Assembly (NCBI RefSeq): GCF_027497995.1
Contig: NZ_JAODBT010000002.1
Coordinates: 62,001 to 126,000, forward strand
Source: Stenotrophomonas sp. Iso1
GTDB lineage: Bacteria; Pseudomonadota; Gammaproteobacteria; Xanthomonadales; Xanthomonadaceae
Direction: 5' to 3'
DNA: 64,000 nucleotides
Shown: positions 35,435-44,905 of the stretch, one piece after another
How positions within the stretch are numbered: position 1 is the stretch's first letter
Layout: each line of letters opens with the position of its first letter
Notes under the pieces: generated by a model
What the model was told of the DNA's origin: nothing
Databases searched by the model: none
The model's input: only the letters and a program-made list of their open reading frames with translations
Made by a program: the position numbers and the translations under genes

Positions 35435-37405
35435 CTACCTGGCGTAGCGGCCGCCGCAATCAATATCCTTGCCCGGGCCCGTCTCGATGGTGGCAAGCAA
35501 TGCCGCCGGTGGCGTGATGCTGGCCAGCGTCAGCGCGATGGCGCCGCGTATGCCCAAGGCCTTGAAGTCGGGCCGGAAGGATGGGTCTTTGAAGCTGCCG
35601 CCGATGCGCAGCGGTGAGCGTAGCGCAAGGATGCTGATGTCCTTGGGCCGCGGGCGCAACAGCAGATCCAGTTGTTCCTGTTTGAGGTTGACCGTGCCTT
35701 CGCCCAGTACCAGTGTGTCGGTGGTATCGAAGGCCATTGCGCGTGTGCGCATCAGGCCGTCGCTTACGTCGAAATCGGCGAAGGCGCAGCGCAGCGGAAT
35801 CTGGCGGTCACCGGTGAACAGGAACTTCACCGACTCGGCTACATCCAGACCGGCCAGTTCCATCAGCAGGTTGCCGATGTGGCCGCGACCCATGCCGATG
35901 GCCACGTTGCCATCGCTGCTGCCGAGCATGGCAGCCACGGAATTTCCATTGCCGCTCAGCCGCACTTCGCCGCTGATACCGCCGGATGCCTGTTCGGCCA
36001 GTTTTGCATCGGGAAACAGTTGGCCGAGCTGCACGTTGCGCAGACTGGCGTTCAACGTGGTGGCAATCTGAGGGCGGCGTGCATCCATGCGGATGTTGCT
36101 GCGGATGTTGCCGCCGGCCACGCCGAAATCCAGTGGTTCCAGCCGCAGCAGGCCGTCATCGAGCATGAGATGCGCGTCCATGTCGCCCAATGGCAGTGAT
36201 GGCGAATTGATGCGTTGGGCCTTCCAACGCACGTCGGCATCCATCGCGCGCAGCTTGCTCAGGTCGTAGGCCTTGTCCGGCAATACCGTGGGTTTGGCGG
36301 CCAGTTGTGCTGCCTGGGCCTTCTGTTGGGCGTTGGCTGATTCGGCGCCGCCGGTCTTGGGGGGCGCGCCGACGAAGCCAGCAAGATCATCGAAATCCAG
36401 TCGGCGTGACAGCAGGTTGGCAGTGAGCCTTGGACGCTCGCCAGCCACATCAATCTGCACATCGCCAGACAGGTCGCTGTCACCGAAGCGACCACTGAAT
36501 TTTTCGTAGTGCCATATCTGGTGGTCGCGCTTGAGTTGGCCGTCCAATTGATACGGCGGCGAGGACGGGATGGCGATGCCGATCAATGGGTACAGGTCTT
36601 CCATGTCCTGGCCACTGAGGCGAAAGCGCAGGTCGAAAACCTGCAGCTGGAAAGGGTTTGTCAGCGTGCCACTGGCGATGGCGCGGGTGGCGCCGGCGCG
36701 GGCATCAAGATGGATGCGGAAAGGGGCGGCGCTGTTGACCAGCTCCAGTGGCGATTCGGTATCGCCATGCAGGGTGAAGGTGGCGCCACGCCATCGGCCT
36801 TTGCCCTCCACCAGGATCGGCGGTGCGGTGTCGGCCTGTTTCGCTTTCCCACTCTGTAGGTGCAGTTGCACATCGGTGCGGCCGGCTTCATCAAGAAACT
36901 GCAGTGTGCCGTTGTCGATGCGCAGGCGCTTGAGCTGCGGAGGCTCGCCGCCGCCATTGCCGAGAAAGTTCCAGTTGCCAGATATGTTCTTGTCCGGAGA
37001 GGTCTGTAGCAGCACATCAGGGCGGGTCAGGCGTATTTCAGGCAACTGCACGCTGGCGCGCAGCAATGGCCACAGGCGGATGTCGATCTCTACCCGTTCG
37101 GCACTGGCCATATGAGGCGCTTTGGCCCAACTGGCGTTGGCGAAGGTGATGGCATCGGCACGTACGGTGGTGGTGCGGCCGAGATCGACATCCAGATTGC
37201 CGATGTGCAAGGCACGGCCGGTGCGGGCCTGCACGGCACGTTCGACGGGGCCTTTGAACCAGTTCCAGTCCCAAAGCAGGATCAGCGCGATGATCGCGGC
37301 GGCCAGCAATGCCAAGACGGCGAGCCAGCGTTGGCCGCGTTTGCCAGGGCGTTTGAAGCGCCAGCGCGACGCGCGCGACGTGGCGTGAGCAGAAGAAGTA
37401 TTCAC
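35435..37405 (-). CDS. AsmA-family envelope protein
   Basis: A 656-residue protein with a basic N-terminus and one membrane segment (LAVLALLAAAIIALILLW). A long beta-rich periplasmic AsmA region follows, including GRALHIGNLDVDLG and LRMDADVRW-like repeats. The AsmA C-terminal part carries LLMELAGLDVAESV and EGTVNLKQEQLDLLLRPRPKD. AsmA-like proteins are thought to shuttle phospholipids between the inner and outer membranes. The start codon is GTG without a clear Shine-Dalgarno, so it is uncertain. The gene converges with the CBS gene, 19 bases apart, and no terminator is visible. Confidence 0.87.
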   Translation of the reverse strand: MNTSSAHATSRASRWRFKRPGKRGQRWLAVLALLAAAIIALILLWDWNWFKGPVERAVQARTGRALHIGNLDVDLGRTTTVRADAITFANASWAKAPHMASAERVEIDIRLWPLLRASVQLPEIRLTRPDVLLQTSPDKNISGNWNFLGNGGGEPPQLKRLRIDNGTLQFLDEAGRTDVQLHLQSGKAKQADTAPPILVEGKGRWRGATFTLHGDTESPLELVNSAAPFRIHLDARAGATRAIASGTLTNPFQLQVFDLRFRLSGQDMEDLYPLIGIAIPSSPPYQLDGQLKRDHQIWHYEKFSGRFGDSDLSGDVQIDVAGERPRLTANLLSRRLDFDDLAGFVGAPPKTGGAESANAQQKAQAAQLAAKPTVLPDKAYDLSKLRAMDADVRWKAQRINSPSLPLGDMDAHLMLDDGLLRLEPLDFGVAGGNIRSNIRMDARRPQIATTLNASLRNVQLGQLFPDAKLAEQASGGISGEVRLSGNGNSVAAMLGSSDGNVAIGMGRGHIGNLLMELAGLDVAESVKFLFTGDRQIPLRCAFADFDVSDGLMRTRAMAFDTTDTLVLGEGTVNLKQEQLDLLLRPRPKDISILALRSPLRIGGSFKDPSFRPDFKALGIRGAIALTLASITPPAALLATIETGPGKDIDCGGRYAR

Positions 37406-37535
37406 GCGCCCATGGTTGCCTGACGGCAGTGCAGGGAGTGCGAAGCGTTCATTGGCGTGATGTGCAGGTTCCGTTGCCGGAGCGTGTTGCTGCAGCAGTG
37501 CAAGCGGCGGCTTGGGCCGCCGGTGCCGTGACGAC

Positions 37536-38168
37536 TCAGAGGATCTGCGCGGTCACCGAGACGAAGTGGCAGACGCTGCCGGCAATCACGAACAGGTGCC
37601 AGATTGCATGCGAATACGGCAGTTGTTCGCGGTGATAGAACACGGTGCCCAAGGTGTAGAAGAGGCCGCCAGCAAACAGCCAGCCGATGGTCCAGGCATC
37701 CAGCGAGTTCCACATCGGCTTGATCGCCACCATAACCAACCAGCCCATCGCGATATAGATGGCGGTGGAGAGTTTCTTGAAGCGGCCGGTGTAGAACAGC
37801 TTGAACACCACGCCGAACAGCGCCAGTGCCCAAATGCCCGCGAACATGCCCCAACCCCAGGGTCCGCGCAGGCCGATCAGGGTGAACGGCGTATAGGTGC
37901 CGGCAATCAGGATGTAGATCGCGCAGTGGTCGAAAATCTTCAGCCGGCCTTTGACCACCGGATGCTGGATGGCGTGGTACAGGGTGGAAGCGGTGTAGAG
38001 CAGCAGCAGTGCAACGCCGAAAACGATGGCGCTGGCCAGTTGCCAGCCATCGCCGTAGATCGCAGCCAGCGTAATGAGCACGGCGCCAGCGGCCAGTGCA
38101 GTGACAGCGCCCAGACCGTGGGTCAGGGCGCTGGCGATTTCTTCCCGGATGGAAGCAGTAGCGGTCAT
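37536..38168 (-). CDS. trhA: TrhA / hemolysin III family membrane protein
   Basis: A 210-residue integral membrane protein with seven hydrophobic segments, of the hemolysin III/TrhA family related to progestin-and-adipoQ receptors. Metal-site motifs are visible: SALTHGLGAV with its histidine, STLYHAIQ, and YSHAIWHLFVIAGSVCHF near the C-terminus. E. coli TrhA affects membrane fluidity and lipid composition. I chose ATG at 38168, which starts MTATASIREEIAS. It lies between prfC and the AsmA gene, all on the minus strand. Confidence 0.9.
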   Translation of the reverse strand: MTATASIREEIASALTHGLGAVTALAAGAVLITLAAIYGDGWQLASAIVFGVALLLLYTASTLYHAIQHPVVKGRLKIFDHCAIYILIAGTYTPFTLIGLRGPWGWGMFAGIWALALFGVVFKLFYTGRFKKLSTAIYIAMGWLVMVAIKPMWNSLDAWTIGWLFAGGLFYTLGTVFYHREQLPYSHAIWHLFVIAGSVCHFVSVTAQIL

Positions 38169-38261
38169 GTAGGAAATGCCGCGGGCTGGGGGGTGCCCGG
38201 TGCCGCCTATTAAAGCAGGAACCGGTGAGCAGAAAACAGGAGCCTGCACGAAGATGCGGCC

Positions 38262-38290
38262 AACGCAGGGACTTGATGGGTCCCTGCGTT
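38262..38290 (-). terminator. Hairpin beyond prfC
   Basis: Perfect ten-base arms AACGCAGGGA / TCCCTGCGTT with a 9-base loop lie about 30 bases after the prfC stop. There is no T-run on the minus strand, so termination is likely inefficient or Rho-assisted. Confidence 0.45.
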
Positions 38291-38319
38291 CACTGATTGC
38301 TGCTTTGCAGGTGACGGGC

Positions 38320-39924
38320 TTAAGAGACCGAAACCGTATGCGCCGCTTCGCGGGTTGCGGAGAAGCGCACGTCCGGTGCGCGTTCCTGGGCCAGCTGCAG
38401 GTTGACGCGGGTCGGGGCCAGATACACCAGGTGGCCTGCGGCATCGATGCTGAGATTGCTGGCGTTTTTCTCGCGGAATTCCTCCAGCTTCTTGGCGTTG
38501 TCGCAGGAAATCCAACGGGCGGTGGTCACCGACACGGGCTCGAACACCGCTTCCACACCGTACTCATCCTTCAGGCGGTACGCGGCCACATCGAACTGCA
38601 GCACACCCACCGCGCCCAGGATCAGGTCGTTGCTCATCAGAGGGCGGAAGAACTGGGTAGCGCCTTCCTCCGACAGCTGGGCCAGGCCCTTCTGCAGCTG
38701 CTTGAGCTTGAGCGGATCCTTCAGGCGTGCGCGGCGGAACAGTTCCGGGGCGAAATTGGGGATGCCGGTGAAGGTGACGGCTTCACCTTCGGTGAAGGTG
38801 TCGCCGATGGAGATGGTGCCGTGGTTGTGGATGCCGATGACATCACCCGGCCATGCTTCGGCGGCAATTTCACGGTCACTGGCCATGAAGGTCAGCGCAT
38901 TGGCCAGCTTCATCTCCTTGCCGGTGCGGACATGGAAGGTCTTCATGCCGGCAGTGAATTTGCCCGAACACACGCGCATGAACGCCACGCGGTCGCGATG
39001 TAGCGGGTCCATGTTGGCCTGGATCTTGAAGACGAAGCCGGTGAGCTTGTTTTCCTGGGGGGCGATGTCGCGGCCGGTGGTGGCGCGCGTCTGCGGCGAT
39101 GGCGCGTGCTCGACGAAGAAGTCCAGCAGCGGCTGTACGCCGAAGTTGTTCACACCCGAGCCAAAGAACACCGGGGTTTGCACACCGCGCAGGTAGGCAT
39201 CCTTGTCGAACGCATGGCTGGCGCCCTGCACCAGCTCCAGTTCATCGCGCAGGTCGGCGAGCATCTTTTCGCCGATCTTTTCGGCCAGGCCGGGCGAGTC
39301 GATGGACGGGAAGATGGTGGAATCCTGGCGGGTGAAGTTGCGGCCCACTTCGTACAGATGCACTTCGCCGGTAAGCAGGTGCACCACGCCCTTGAGGCGC
39401 TGGCCCATGCCGATCGGCCAGGTGACCGGGGCGCATTGGATGCCGAGCACGGTCTCCACTTCATCCAGCAGATCGATCGGGTCTTTGCCCTCGCGGTCGA
39501 GCTTGTTGATGAAGGTCATGATGGGGGTATCGCGCAGGCGGCAAACCTCCATCAGCTTGATGGTGCGTTCTTCCACGCCCTTGGCCACGTCGATGACCAT
39601 CAGCGCCGAGTCCACGGCGGTCAACACGCGATAGGTGTCCTCGCCGAAGTCGGCATGGCCGGGGGTATCGAGCAGGTTGATGATTTTGTCGTCGTACGGG
39701 AACTGCATCACCGACGACGTGACCGAGATGCCGCGCTCCTTTTCCAGTGCCATCCAGTCGGAAGTGGCGTGCCGGCTGGTCTTGCGCGACTTCACCGAGC
39801 CGGCCATCTGGATTGCGCCGCCGAACAGCAACAGCTTTTCGGTCAGCGTGGTCTTGCCGGCGTCAGGGTGGGAAATGATGGCGAAGGTGCGGCGACGCGC
39901 AGCTTCGGAGGCGACTTCGGACAT
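38320..39924 (-). CDS. prfC: Peptide chain release factor 3
   Basis: A 534-residue translational GTPase (E. coli RF3 is 529) that removes RF1/RF2 from the ribosome after termination. GTP-binding motifs are visible: [16 protein letters not shown] (P-loop), the switch region [27 protein letters not shown] (G3) and [14 protein letters not shown] (G4). RF3-specific pieces include [13 protein letters not shown] and [19 protein letters not shown]. The start is ATG at 39924. Confidence 0.97.
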   Translation of the reverse strand: MSEVASEAARRRTFAIISHPDAGKTTLTEKLLLFGGAIQMAGSVKSRKTSRHATSDWMALEKERGISVTSSVMQFPYDDKIINLLDTPGHADFGEDTYRVLTAVDSALMVIDVAKGVEERTIKLMEVCRLRDTPIMTFINKLDREGKDPIDLLDEVETVLGIQCAPVTWPIGMGQRLKGVVHLLTGEVHLYEVGRNFTRQDSTIFPSIDSPGLAEKIGEKMLADLRDELELVQGASHAFDKDAYLRGVQTPVFFGSGVNNFGVQPLLDFFVEHAPSPQTRATTGRDIAPQENKLTGFVFKIQANMDPLHRDRVAFMRVCSGKFTAGMKTFHVRTGKEMKLANALTFMASDREIAAEAWPGDVIGIHNHGTISIGDTFTEGEAVTFTGIPNFAPELFRRARLKDPLKLKQLQKGLAQLSEEGATQFFRPLMSNDLILGAVGVLQFDVAAYRLKDEYGVEAVFEPVSVTTARWISCDNAKKLEEFREKNASNLSIDAAGHLVYLAPTRVNLQLAQERAPDVRFSATREAAHTVSVS

Positions 39925-40005
39925 GGCAGTCGCGCCCGCTTGGGCGCATCAGAAACGAATGAACCGGCGATTATACCTGTGGGCAGGCCAGCGGCGAGGG
40001 TGGGC

Positions 40006-40032
40006 GCCGGGTAGCGCTGCGCCGCACCCGGC
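40006..40032. repeat. GTAG-type palindromic repeat
   Basis: Arms GCCGGG and CCCGGC flank GTAGCGCTGCGCCGCA-like sequence. The pattern resembles the dispersed element GTAGCCCGGGTAAGCG / CGCACCCGGG seen in many gammaproteobacterial genomes. A decayed relative lies at 44724-44752. It sits in the gap between prfC and the M23 peptidase gene. Confidence 0.5.
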
Positions 40033-40212
40033 GGGAACGGGTGGGCAATTTCCGTGGTTTGGGCTGTATTCGTTGCTGAAATGCCAGCAACTCCCCAACA
40101 CATACCTTGGAAGATGCTTGAGAGACAGCTGCCAGCCCGGTCGAAACCCCGCAGTGCTCGGCGATGCCCGGCTGGGCTTCATCGATAACGCCCTGCGCAT
40201 CCTGGTTGCCCG

Positions 40213-41052
40213 CTACCGACTGGCAGGCTGTTCAGGGGTTTCCCTTGGAAACTGCAGCTCACCGCGTTCACTGCGCATGCGGAAACGGAGCGAAGTCAGC
40301 GTCAGGCCGGTGTTGGCCTGTATCGCGAAGTGCAGGTGTGGGCCGGTGCTGTTGCCGGTATTGCCCGAGGCGGCGAGTGCTTGGCCAGCTTCCACGGATT
40401 GGCCCGGGCGCACCTGCAGGCTGCCTGCCTGCAGATGTGCGTACAGCGCCATGCTGCCGTCGCGATGCAGTACCCGCACCAGGCAGCCCAGGTCCGGCGC
40501 GTTCTCCACTACTTGCATGACCTTGCCGGCGCGCGCGGTCAGTACCGGTGTGCCTTCGGCCAGGGGGAAATCGACGGCGTTCAGATTTTGCGTGTCGGTG
40601 TGGCTATAGCGTCCGCCAAAGGCTTGGCTGACCCGTACCGGTTGGCCGCGGAAGGGCAGCTGATACACAAAGTCGTCGGGCCGGGCGGCGGGGTCGCCGG
40701 GGAAGGCGTCGAGCAGTAACCGCGTCGGGCCGCCATCGGCAGGCAGCCAGAGCAGGGTGCGTTGTTCACCGGGCATCAGCAGAGCCGGGGACGGCAGTGT
40801 TTCCTGCAACGCGGCACTTTGGCCGTGCAGGCGTACCTGTACCGGCCCGGCCAGCAGGTTGGTGGCGATGGCGGCATGGCCACCGGCGCGCGGCTCCAGA
40901 TTCAGCTTGGCGAAGGCGGGGCTGGTGGGCACGCGTGCTGTCGCGGCGCTGTTCAACCCCCAGCTTTGCCGCCAACGGGCGCTGGGGGCGGCGTCGGCAA
41001 TGGCCGGGGTGACCAGCACGGCTGCAAGAGTTAGTAAGGAGAGAGCGCGCAC
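40213..41052 (-). CDS. M23-family metallopeptidase
   Basis: A 279-residue exported protein with a signal peptide (MRALSLLTLAAVLVTPAIADA). The C-terminal half is an M23/LytM peptidase domain. FGGRYSHTDTQNLNAVDFPL carries the first metal His/Asp pair and TGPHLHFAIQ the HxH motif. Such enzymes cut peptidoglycan peptide cross-links or regulate amidases. The zinc residues look intact, so it is probably active. The start is GTG with no strong Shine-Dalgarno. It diverges from the methionine operon. Confidence 0.88.
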   Translation of the reverse strand: MRALSLLTLAAVLVTPAIADAAPSARWRQSWGLNSAATARVPTSPAFAKLNLEPRAGGHAAIATNLLAGPVQVRLHGQSAALQETLPSPALLMPGEQRTLLWLPADGGPTRLLLDAFPGDPAARPDDFVYQLPFRGQPVRVSQAFGGRYSHTDTQNLNAVDFPLAEGTPVLTARAGKVMQVVENAPDLGCLVRVLHRDGSMALYAHLQAGSLQVRPGQSVEAGQALAASGNTGNSTGPHLHFAIQANTGLTLTSLRFRMRSERGELQFPRETPEQPASR

Positions 41053-41173
41053 GGTGCTTACGGTGACATGACAGGGCTGCGATTGTGCCTGTTTGGTTGC
41101 GCCTGAAATTGTTCCATCGCTTTATCCGAATAAAGAGATTGACACTGATGCGGCGCGCTGGCATCGTAGCGCC

Positions 41174-41289
41174 ACCATCGAGACCGGCAGAGGGACAGGC
41201 CCTTTGAAGCCGGGGCAACCAGCAGACGCGCAAGCGCCTGTGTTTGGTGCCAAATCCTGCGGGGACCACGTGTCCGCCGAAAAGATGGT
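41174..41289 (+). ncRNA. SAM-I (S-box) riboswitch
   Basis: The conserved S-box core is easy to read: AGAGGGACAGGCCCTTTGAA (41190-41209) followed by GCCGGGGCAACC, then GGTGCCAAATCC and finally GAAAAGATGG. The closing helix P1 pairs ACCATC (41174-41179) with GATGGT (41284-41289). It lies 72 bases before the metX-like start, so the methionine operon should be switched off by S-adenosylmethionine. No T-run follows. Downstream, CTCGATGG (41330-41337) is fully complementary to CCATCGAG in the P1 5' arm region (41175-41182), a likely expression platform. Confidence 0.92.
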
Positions 41290-41360
41290 TCGTTACGTGC
41301 ATCGCACGGCGAACACGGGCTCCGCGAAGCTCGATGGCTGCTCCTTATCGGGATACCGCC

Positions 41361-42389
41361 ATGAGTTTCGCCACTGCAATTGCCGCCCAAGAGTTTCCTG
41401 CTGCTTCCTTCGATAACGCCGAGCGGGCGGTCACCGCCGTGCGCGGTGAAGTGGAAGTGCGGGTGGCGATGCGTCACGCAGGACAGCGTTTGCTGCGCCT
41501 GCGCTATGAATTGGTCGGCGCTGCCGGCTTGCCGGTGGTGCTGGTGGCCGGCGGTATTTCCGCACACCGTCATATCGCGTCCAACACGGGCTTTGCCGAG
41601 AAGGGCTGGGCCGAGGGCCTGGCCGGCTTCGGCCGCGCGCTGGACCCACAACGCCGTCGCCTGCTTGGTTTCGATTTCATCGGTGCCGATGGCGATCTCG
41701 ATGTGCCGATCGACACCGCCGATCAGGCCGACGCCGTCGCCGCGTTGCTGGATGCCTTGAACATCGAGCAGCTGCACGGCTTCGTCGGCTATTCCTACGG
41801 CGCGTTGGTGGGCCAGCAACTGGCCGTGCGCCACCCGCAGCGCCTGGCAAAACTGATTGCCGTCAGCGGTGCGCATCGTCCGCATCCGTATGCCTCGGCA
41901 TGGCGCGCGCTGCAGCGCCGTGCGGTGGCGCTGGGCCAGTTGCAGTGTGCCGAATCGCATGGGCTGGCATTGGCGCGACAGTTCGCCATGCTCAGCTACC
42001 GCACACCGGAAGAATTCGGCGAACGCTTCGACGCCGCACCGGAAGTGGTCAATGGCCGCGTGCGCGTGGCTGCTGAAGATTATCTCGACGCGGCGGGTGC
42101 GCAGTACGTCGCCCGGACCCGCGTCAACGCTTACCTGCGTCTGTCCGAATCCATCGACCTGCACCGCATTGACCCGGCCGCTGTCAGCGTGCCGACGCTG
42201 GTGGTCGCGGTGGAAGGCGATCGCCTGGTGCCGCTGTCCGACCTCGTCTCGTTGGTGGAAGGCCTGGGCCCGCGCGGCAGCCTGCGCGTGCTGCGCTCGC
42301 CTTACGGTCACGACGCCTTCCTGAAAGAAACCGATCGCATCGACGCAATTCTTGCCAACGCCCTTCGTCTGCCTGGAGAAACTGCATGA
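41361..42389 (+). CDS. metX: MetX-type homoserine (or serine) O-succinyl/acetyltransferase
   Basis: A 342-residue alpha/beta-hydrolase-fold acyltransferase. The nucleophile is Ser145 in VGYSYGALVG, and Asp287 (VEGDRLVPL) and His317 (SPYGHDAF) complete the triad. Xanthomonad enzymes of this group use succinyl-CoA, and some homologues act on serine rather than homoserine. Here the downstream genes metB and homoserine dehydrogenase favour homoserine. I chose ATG at 41361 (MSFATAIAAQ). It is the first gene of the SAM-riboswitch operon, and its stop overlaps the metB start (ATGA). Confidence 0.85.
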   Translation: MSFATAIAAQEFPAASFDNAERAVTAVRGEVEVRVAMRHAGQRLLRLRYELVGAAGLPVVLVAGGISAHRHIASNTGFAEKGWAEGLAGFGRALDPQRRRLLGFDFIGADGDLDVPIDTADQADAVAALLDALNIEQLHGFVGYSYGALVGQQLAVRHPQRLAKLIAVSGAHRPHPYASAWRALQRRAVALGQLQCAESHGLALARQFAMLSYRTPEEFGERFDAAPEVVNGRVRVAAEDYLDAAGAQYVARTRVNAYLRLSESIDLHRIDPAAVSVPTLVVAVEGDRLVPLSDLVSLVEGLGPRGSLRVLRSPYGHDAFLKETDRIDAILANALRLPGETA

Positions 42390-43636
42390 GCCTGTCCCCC
42401 ACTTCCGATATCTCCTGCAGCCGCGCCACGGCGGCCGTGCGTGCCGGCATTGATCGCGATACCGCCTATGGCGCGGTGACGCCGCCCATCGTGCTGTCGT
42501 CAAATTTCAGCTTTGACGGCTTTGGCAACAAGCGCCAATACGACTACACCCGCAGCGGCAACCCCACTCGCGATCTGCTGGGTGAAGCCCTGGCGGAACT
42601 GGAAGGCGGCGCCGGTGGCGTGATCACTGCGACCGGTATGGGCGCGATCAACCTGGTGCTCAACGCGTTGTTGGAGCCGGGCGACCGTCTGGTGGTGCCG
42701 CACGATGCGTACGGCGGCAGCTGGCGCCTGTTCAACGCGCTGGCGACCAAGGGCCATTTCGAGCTGATCACCGCTGATCTGACCGATCCGCGTTCGCTGG
42801 CCGATGCGCTCGCACAACAACCGAAGCTGGTATTGATCGAAACCCCATCCAACCCGTTGCTGCGCATCACCGACCTGCGCTTCGTGATCGACGCTGCGCA
42901 CAAGGCTGGCGCCAAAGTCGTGGTGGACAATACGTTCCTGTCCCCGGCACTGCAGACTCCCATCGCCTTCGGTGCCGACGTGGTGCTGCATTCGACCACC
43001 AAGTACGTCAACGGCCATAGCGATGTGGTCGGCGGCGCGGTAATTGCACGCGATGCCGAGGTGCACCAACAGTTGACGTGGTGGGCCAACGCGCTGGGCC
43101 TGACCGGCTCGCCGTTCGATGCGTTCCTGACCCTGCGCGGTCTACGTACACTGGATGCACGCCTGCGCGTGCATCAGGAAAACACGCAGGTGCTGGTTGA
43201 CCTGTTGGCCGCCAGCGACGTGGTGGCCAGTGTCTATTACCCAGGGCTGGAATCGCACCCGGGGCACGCGGTGGCCGCGCGTCAGCAAAAGGGTTTTGGC
43301 GCGATGCTGTCGTTCGAGCTGGTGCCGAGCGAAGGCGAAGATCCGCACGCGGTAGTGCGCGCCTTCCTTGATGGCCTGCATTACTTCACCCTGGCCGAGT
43401 CGCTGGGTGGTGTGGAAAGCCTGGTTGCGCACCCGGCCACCATGACCCACGCCGCAATGACTGCCGAAGCACGTGCCAACGCCGGCATCAGCGATGGTCT
43501 GCTGCGCCTTTCGGTGGGCATCGAATCCAGCGCCGATCTGCTGGGTGATCTGCAGGCCGGCCTCGCCCGCGCCGCGCAGGTGGTTGCTGACATCCAGGCT
43601 GGCAAAGCCGAGTGTAAAAAAACGGTGGATGCATGA
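42386..43636 (+). CDS. metB: Cystathionine gamma-synthase / O-succinylhomoserine sulfhydrylase
   Basis: A 416-residue PLP enzyme of the Cys/Met metabolism family that makes cystathionine (or homocysteine) from acyl-homoserine. PLP Lys206 lies in LHSTTKYVNGHSDVVGG. Other conserved segments are YDYTRSGNPTRDLLGEALAE, YGGSWRLFN, ETPSNPLLRITD and SLGGVESLVAHPATMTHA. It overlaps both neighbours by 4 bases, so metX-metB-hom is translated as a unit. The family does not separate synthase from sulfhydrylase by motif alone. Confidence 0.93.
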   Translation: MSLSPTSDISCSRATAAVRAGIDRDTAYGAVTPPIVLSSNFSFDGFGNKRQYDYTRSGNPTRDLLGEALAELEGGAGGVITATGMGAINLVLNALLEPGDRLVVPHDAYGGSWRLFNALATKGHFELITADLTDPRSLADALAQQPKLVLIETPSNPLLRITDLRFVIDAAHKAGAKVVVDNTFLSPALQTPIAFGADVVLHSTTKYVNGHSDVVGGAVIARDAEVHQQLTWWANALGLTGSPFDAFLTLRGLRTLDARLRVHQENTQVLVDLLAASDVVASVYYPGLESHPGHAVAARQQKGFGAMLSFELVPSEGEDPHAVVRAFLDGLHYFTLAESLGGVESLVAHPATMTHAAMTAEARANAGISDGLLRLSVGIESSADLLGDLQAGLARAAQVVADIQAGKAECKKTVDA

Positions 43637-44700
43637 GCGCCCAGCTGCGTCCGTTGGAAGTCCCGCAAACCCGGCTGGTGCTACTCGGCACCGGCACCGT
43701 GGGCTCGGCGTTTGTCGCGCGTTATCAGGCGCTGCAATTACGGCAGCTGTCGTTGCCGCAATTGCATGTGGTGGCCAATTCACGCATCGCTTTGGCTTGT
43801 GACGATGCGCCGGCTGCCGCGCTGTCGGCGGCGCGTAGTGCGCAGCCGCACGCAGGCGAACCGGTACATCGGCAGGAAGTCGGGCGCCTGAGCGCGGGCG
43901 ATATCGTGGTCGATGCCACCGCCAGTGAAGACGTGGCGGCCGATCATGCGCATTGGCTGGGGCAGGGCATCCATGTCGTCACCGCCAACAAACTGGGCAA
44001 TGGCACGGCGTTGTCCCGCGCGCGCGGCATTGACGCGGCAGCCAGCGCTGGAAAGTCGCGTTACGGCGATGCGGCGACGGTTGGTGCGGGTTTGCCGCTG
44101 TTGCGCAGCATCCGCGCGCTGGTGGCCGGTGGCGACCATGTACATGCCATCGAGGGTGTGCTGTCGGGCTCGCTGGCGTGGTTGTTTGATCGCTTCGACG
44201 GCAGTACGCCGTTTTCTGCCTGCGTGCGTGAGGCCGCAGCGGCCGGTTACACCGAGCCGGATCCACGCATCGATCTGTCCGGTGAAGATGTGCGCCGCAA
44301 GTTATTGATCCTGGCCCGTGCAGCTGGTGTGGCATTGGAGGCAGAGCAGGTCAAGGTGGACTCGCTGGTGCCAACGGCACTGGCTGCATTGCCTGCCAGT
44401 GACGTGAACGCTGCGCTGGAACTGCTGGACGCGCCGTTGCAGGCGCGTGTGTTGCAGGCACGGGAGCAGGGTTTGAAGTTGTGCTTTGTCGGTCGCTTGG
44501 ATGCGGAGGGTGCAAGCGTTGGGCTGCGGGCCTTGCCGGCGGATCACCCGCTGGCGGGTGGCCGCGGTACCGACAACCGTGTGGCGATCCACAGCGACCG
44601 TTATTGCACGCAGCCATTGTTGATCCAGGGCCCGGGTGCGGGCGCGGAAGTGACGGCCGCAGCGCTGTTGGATGACGTGCTGGGCATCGTCAATCGCTGA
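43633..44700 (+). CDS. hom: Homoserine dehydrogenase
   Basis: A 355-residue monofunctional homoserine dehydrogenase, reducing aspartate semialdehyde to homoserine. The N-terminal nucleotide site is LVLLGTGTVGSAFV. The substrate part contains VTANKLGNGTALSR, AATVGAGLPLLRSIRALVAGGD with EGVLSGSLAWLFDRFDG, and YTEPDPRIDLSGEDVRRKLLILAR. There is no aspartokinase domain and no C-terminal ACT domain, so feedback control through this protein is unlikely. The SAM riboswitch upstream would then provide the control. It closes the met operon. Confidence 0.93.
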   Translation: MSAQLRPLEVPQTRLVLLGTGTVGSAFVARYQALQLRQLSLPQLHVVANSRIALACDDAPAAALSAARSAQPHAGEPVHRQEVGRLSAGDIVVDATASEDVAADHAHWLGQGIHVVTANKLGNGTALSRARGIDAAASAGKSRYGDAATVGAGLPLLRSIRALVAGGDHVHAIEGVLSGSLAWLFDRFDGSTPFSACVREAAAAGYTEPDPRIDLSGEDVRRKLLILARAAGVALEAEQVKVDSLVPTALAALPASDVNAALELLDAPLQARVLQAREQGLKLCFVGRLDAEGASVGLRALPADHPLAGGRGTDNRVAIHSDRYCTQPLLIQGPGAGAEVTAAALLDDVLGIVNR

Positions 44701-44723
44701 AGCGCGGCGTGGCGCACAGGCAT

Positions 44724-44752
44724 GTAGCCTGGGTAAGCGAAACGCATCTGGG
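44724..44752. repeat. Decayed GTAG-headed repeat
   Basis: GTAGCCTGGGTAAGCGAAAC followed by GCATCTGGGA has the form of the dispersed GTAGCCCGGGTAAGCG / CGCACCCGGG element with several changes. It begins 24 bases after the homoserine dehydrogenase stop. A short inverted repeat GTTGGT-CA-ACCAAC at 44776-44789 follows. Confidence 0.45.
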
Positions 44753-44905
44753 AAATGCCTGCGTTCTGCATTTTTGTTGGTCAACCAACACCCAACCCCG
44801 GGAGTATTTTGCCTGCCGGGGTGACGGGGTGATGCGGCTTTTGGTGGCCGTTACAACAGTCGGCGCCGCGATGCGTGTTGCTTCAATCGCAATAGTCCAG
44901 CTGCC

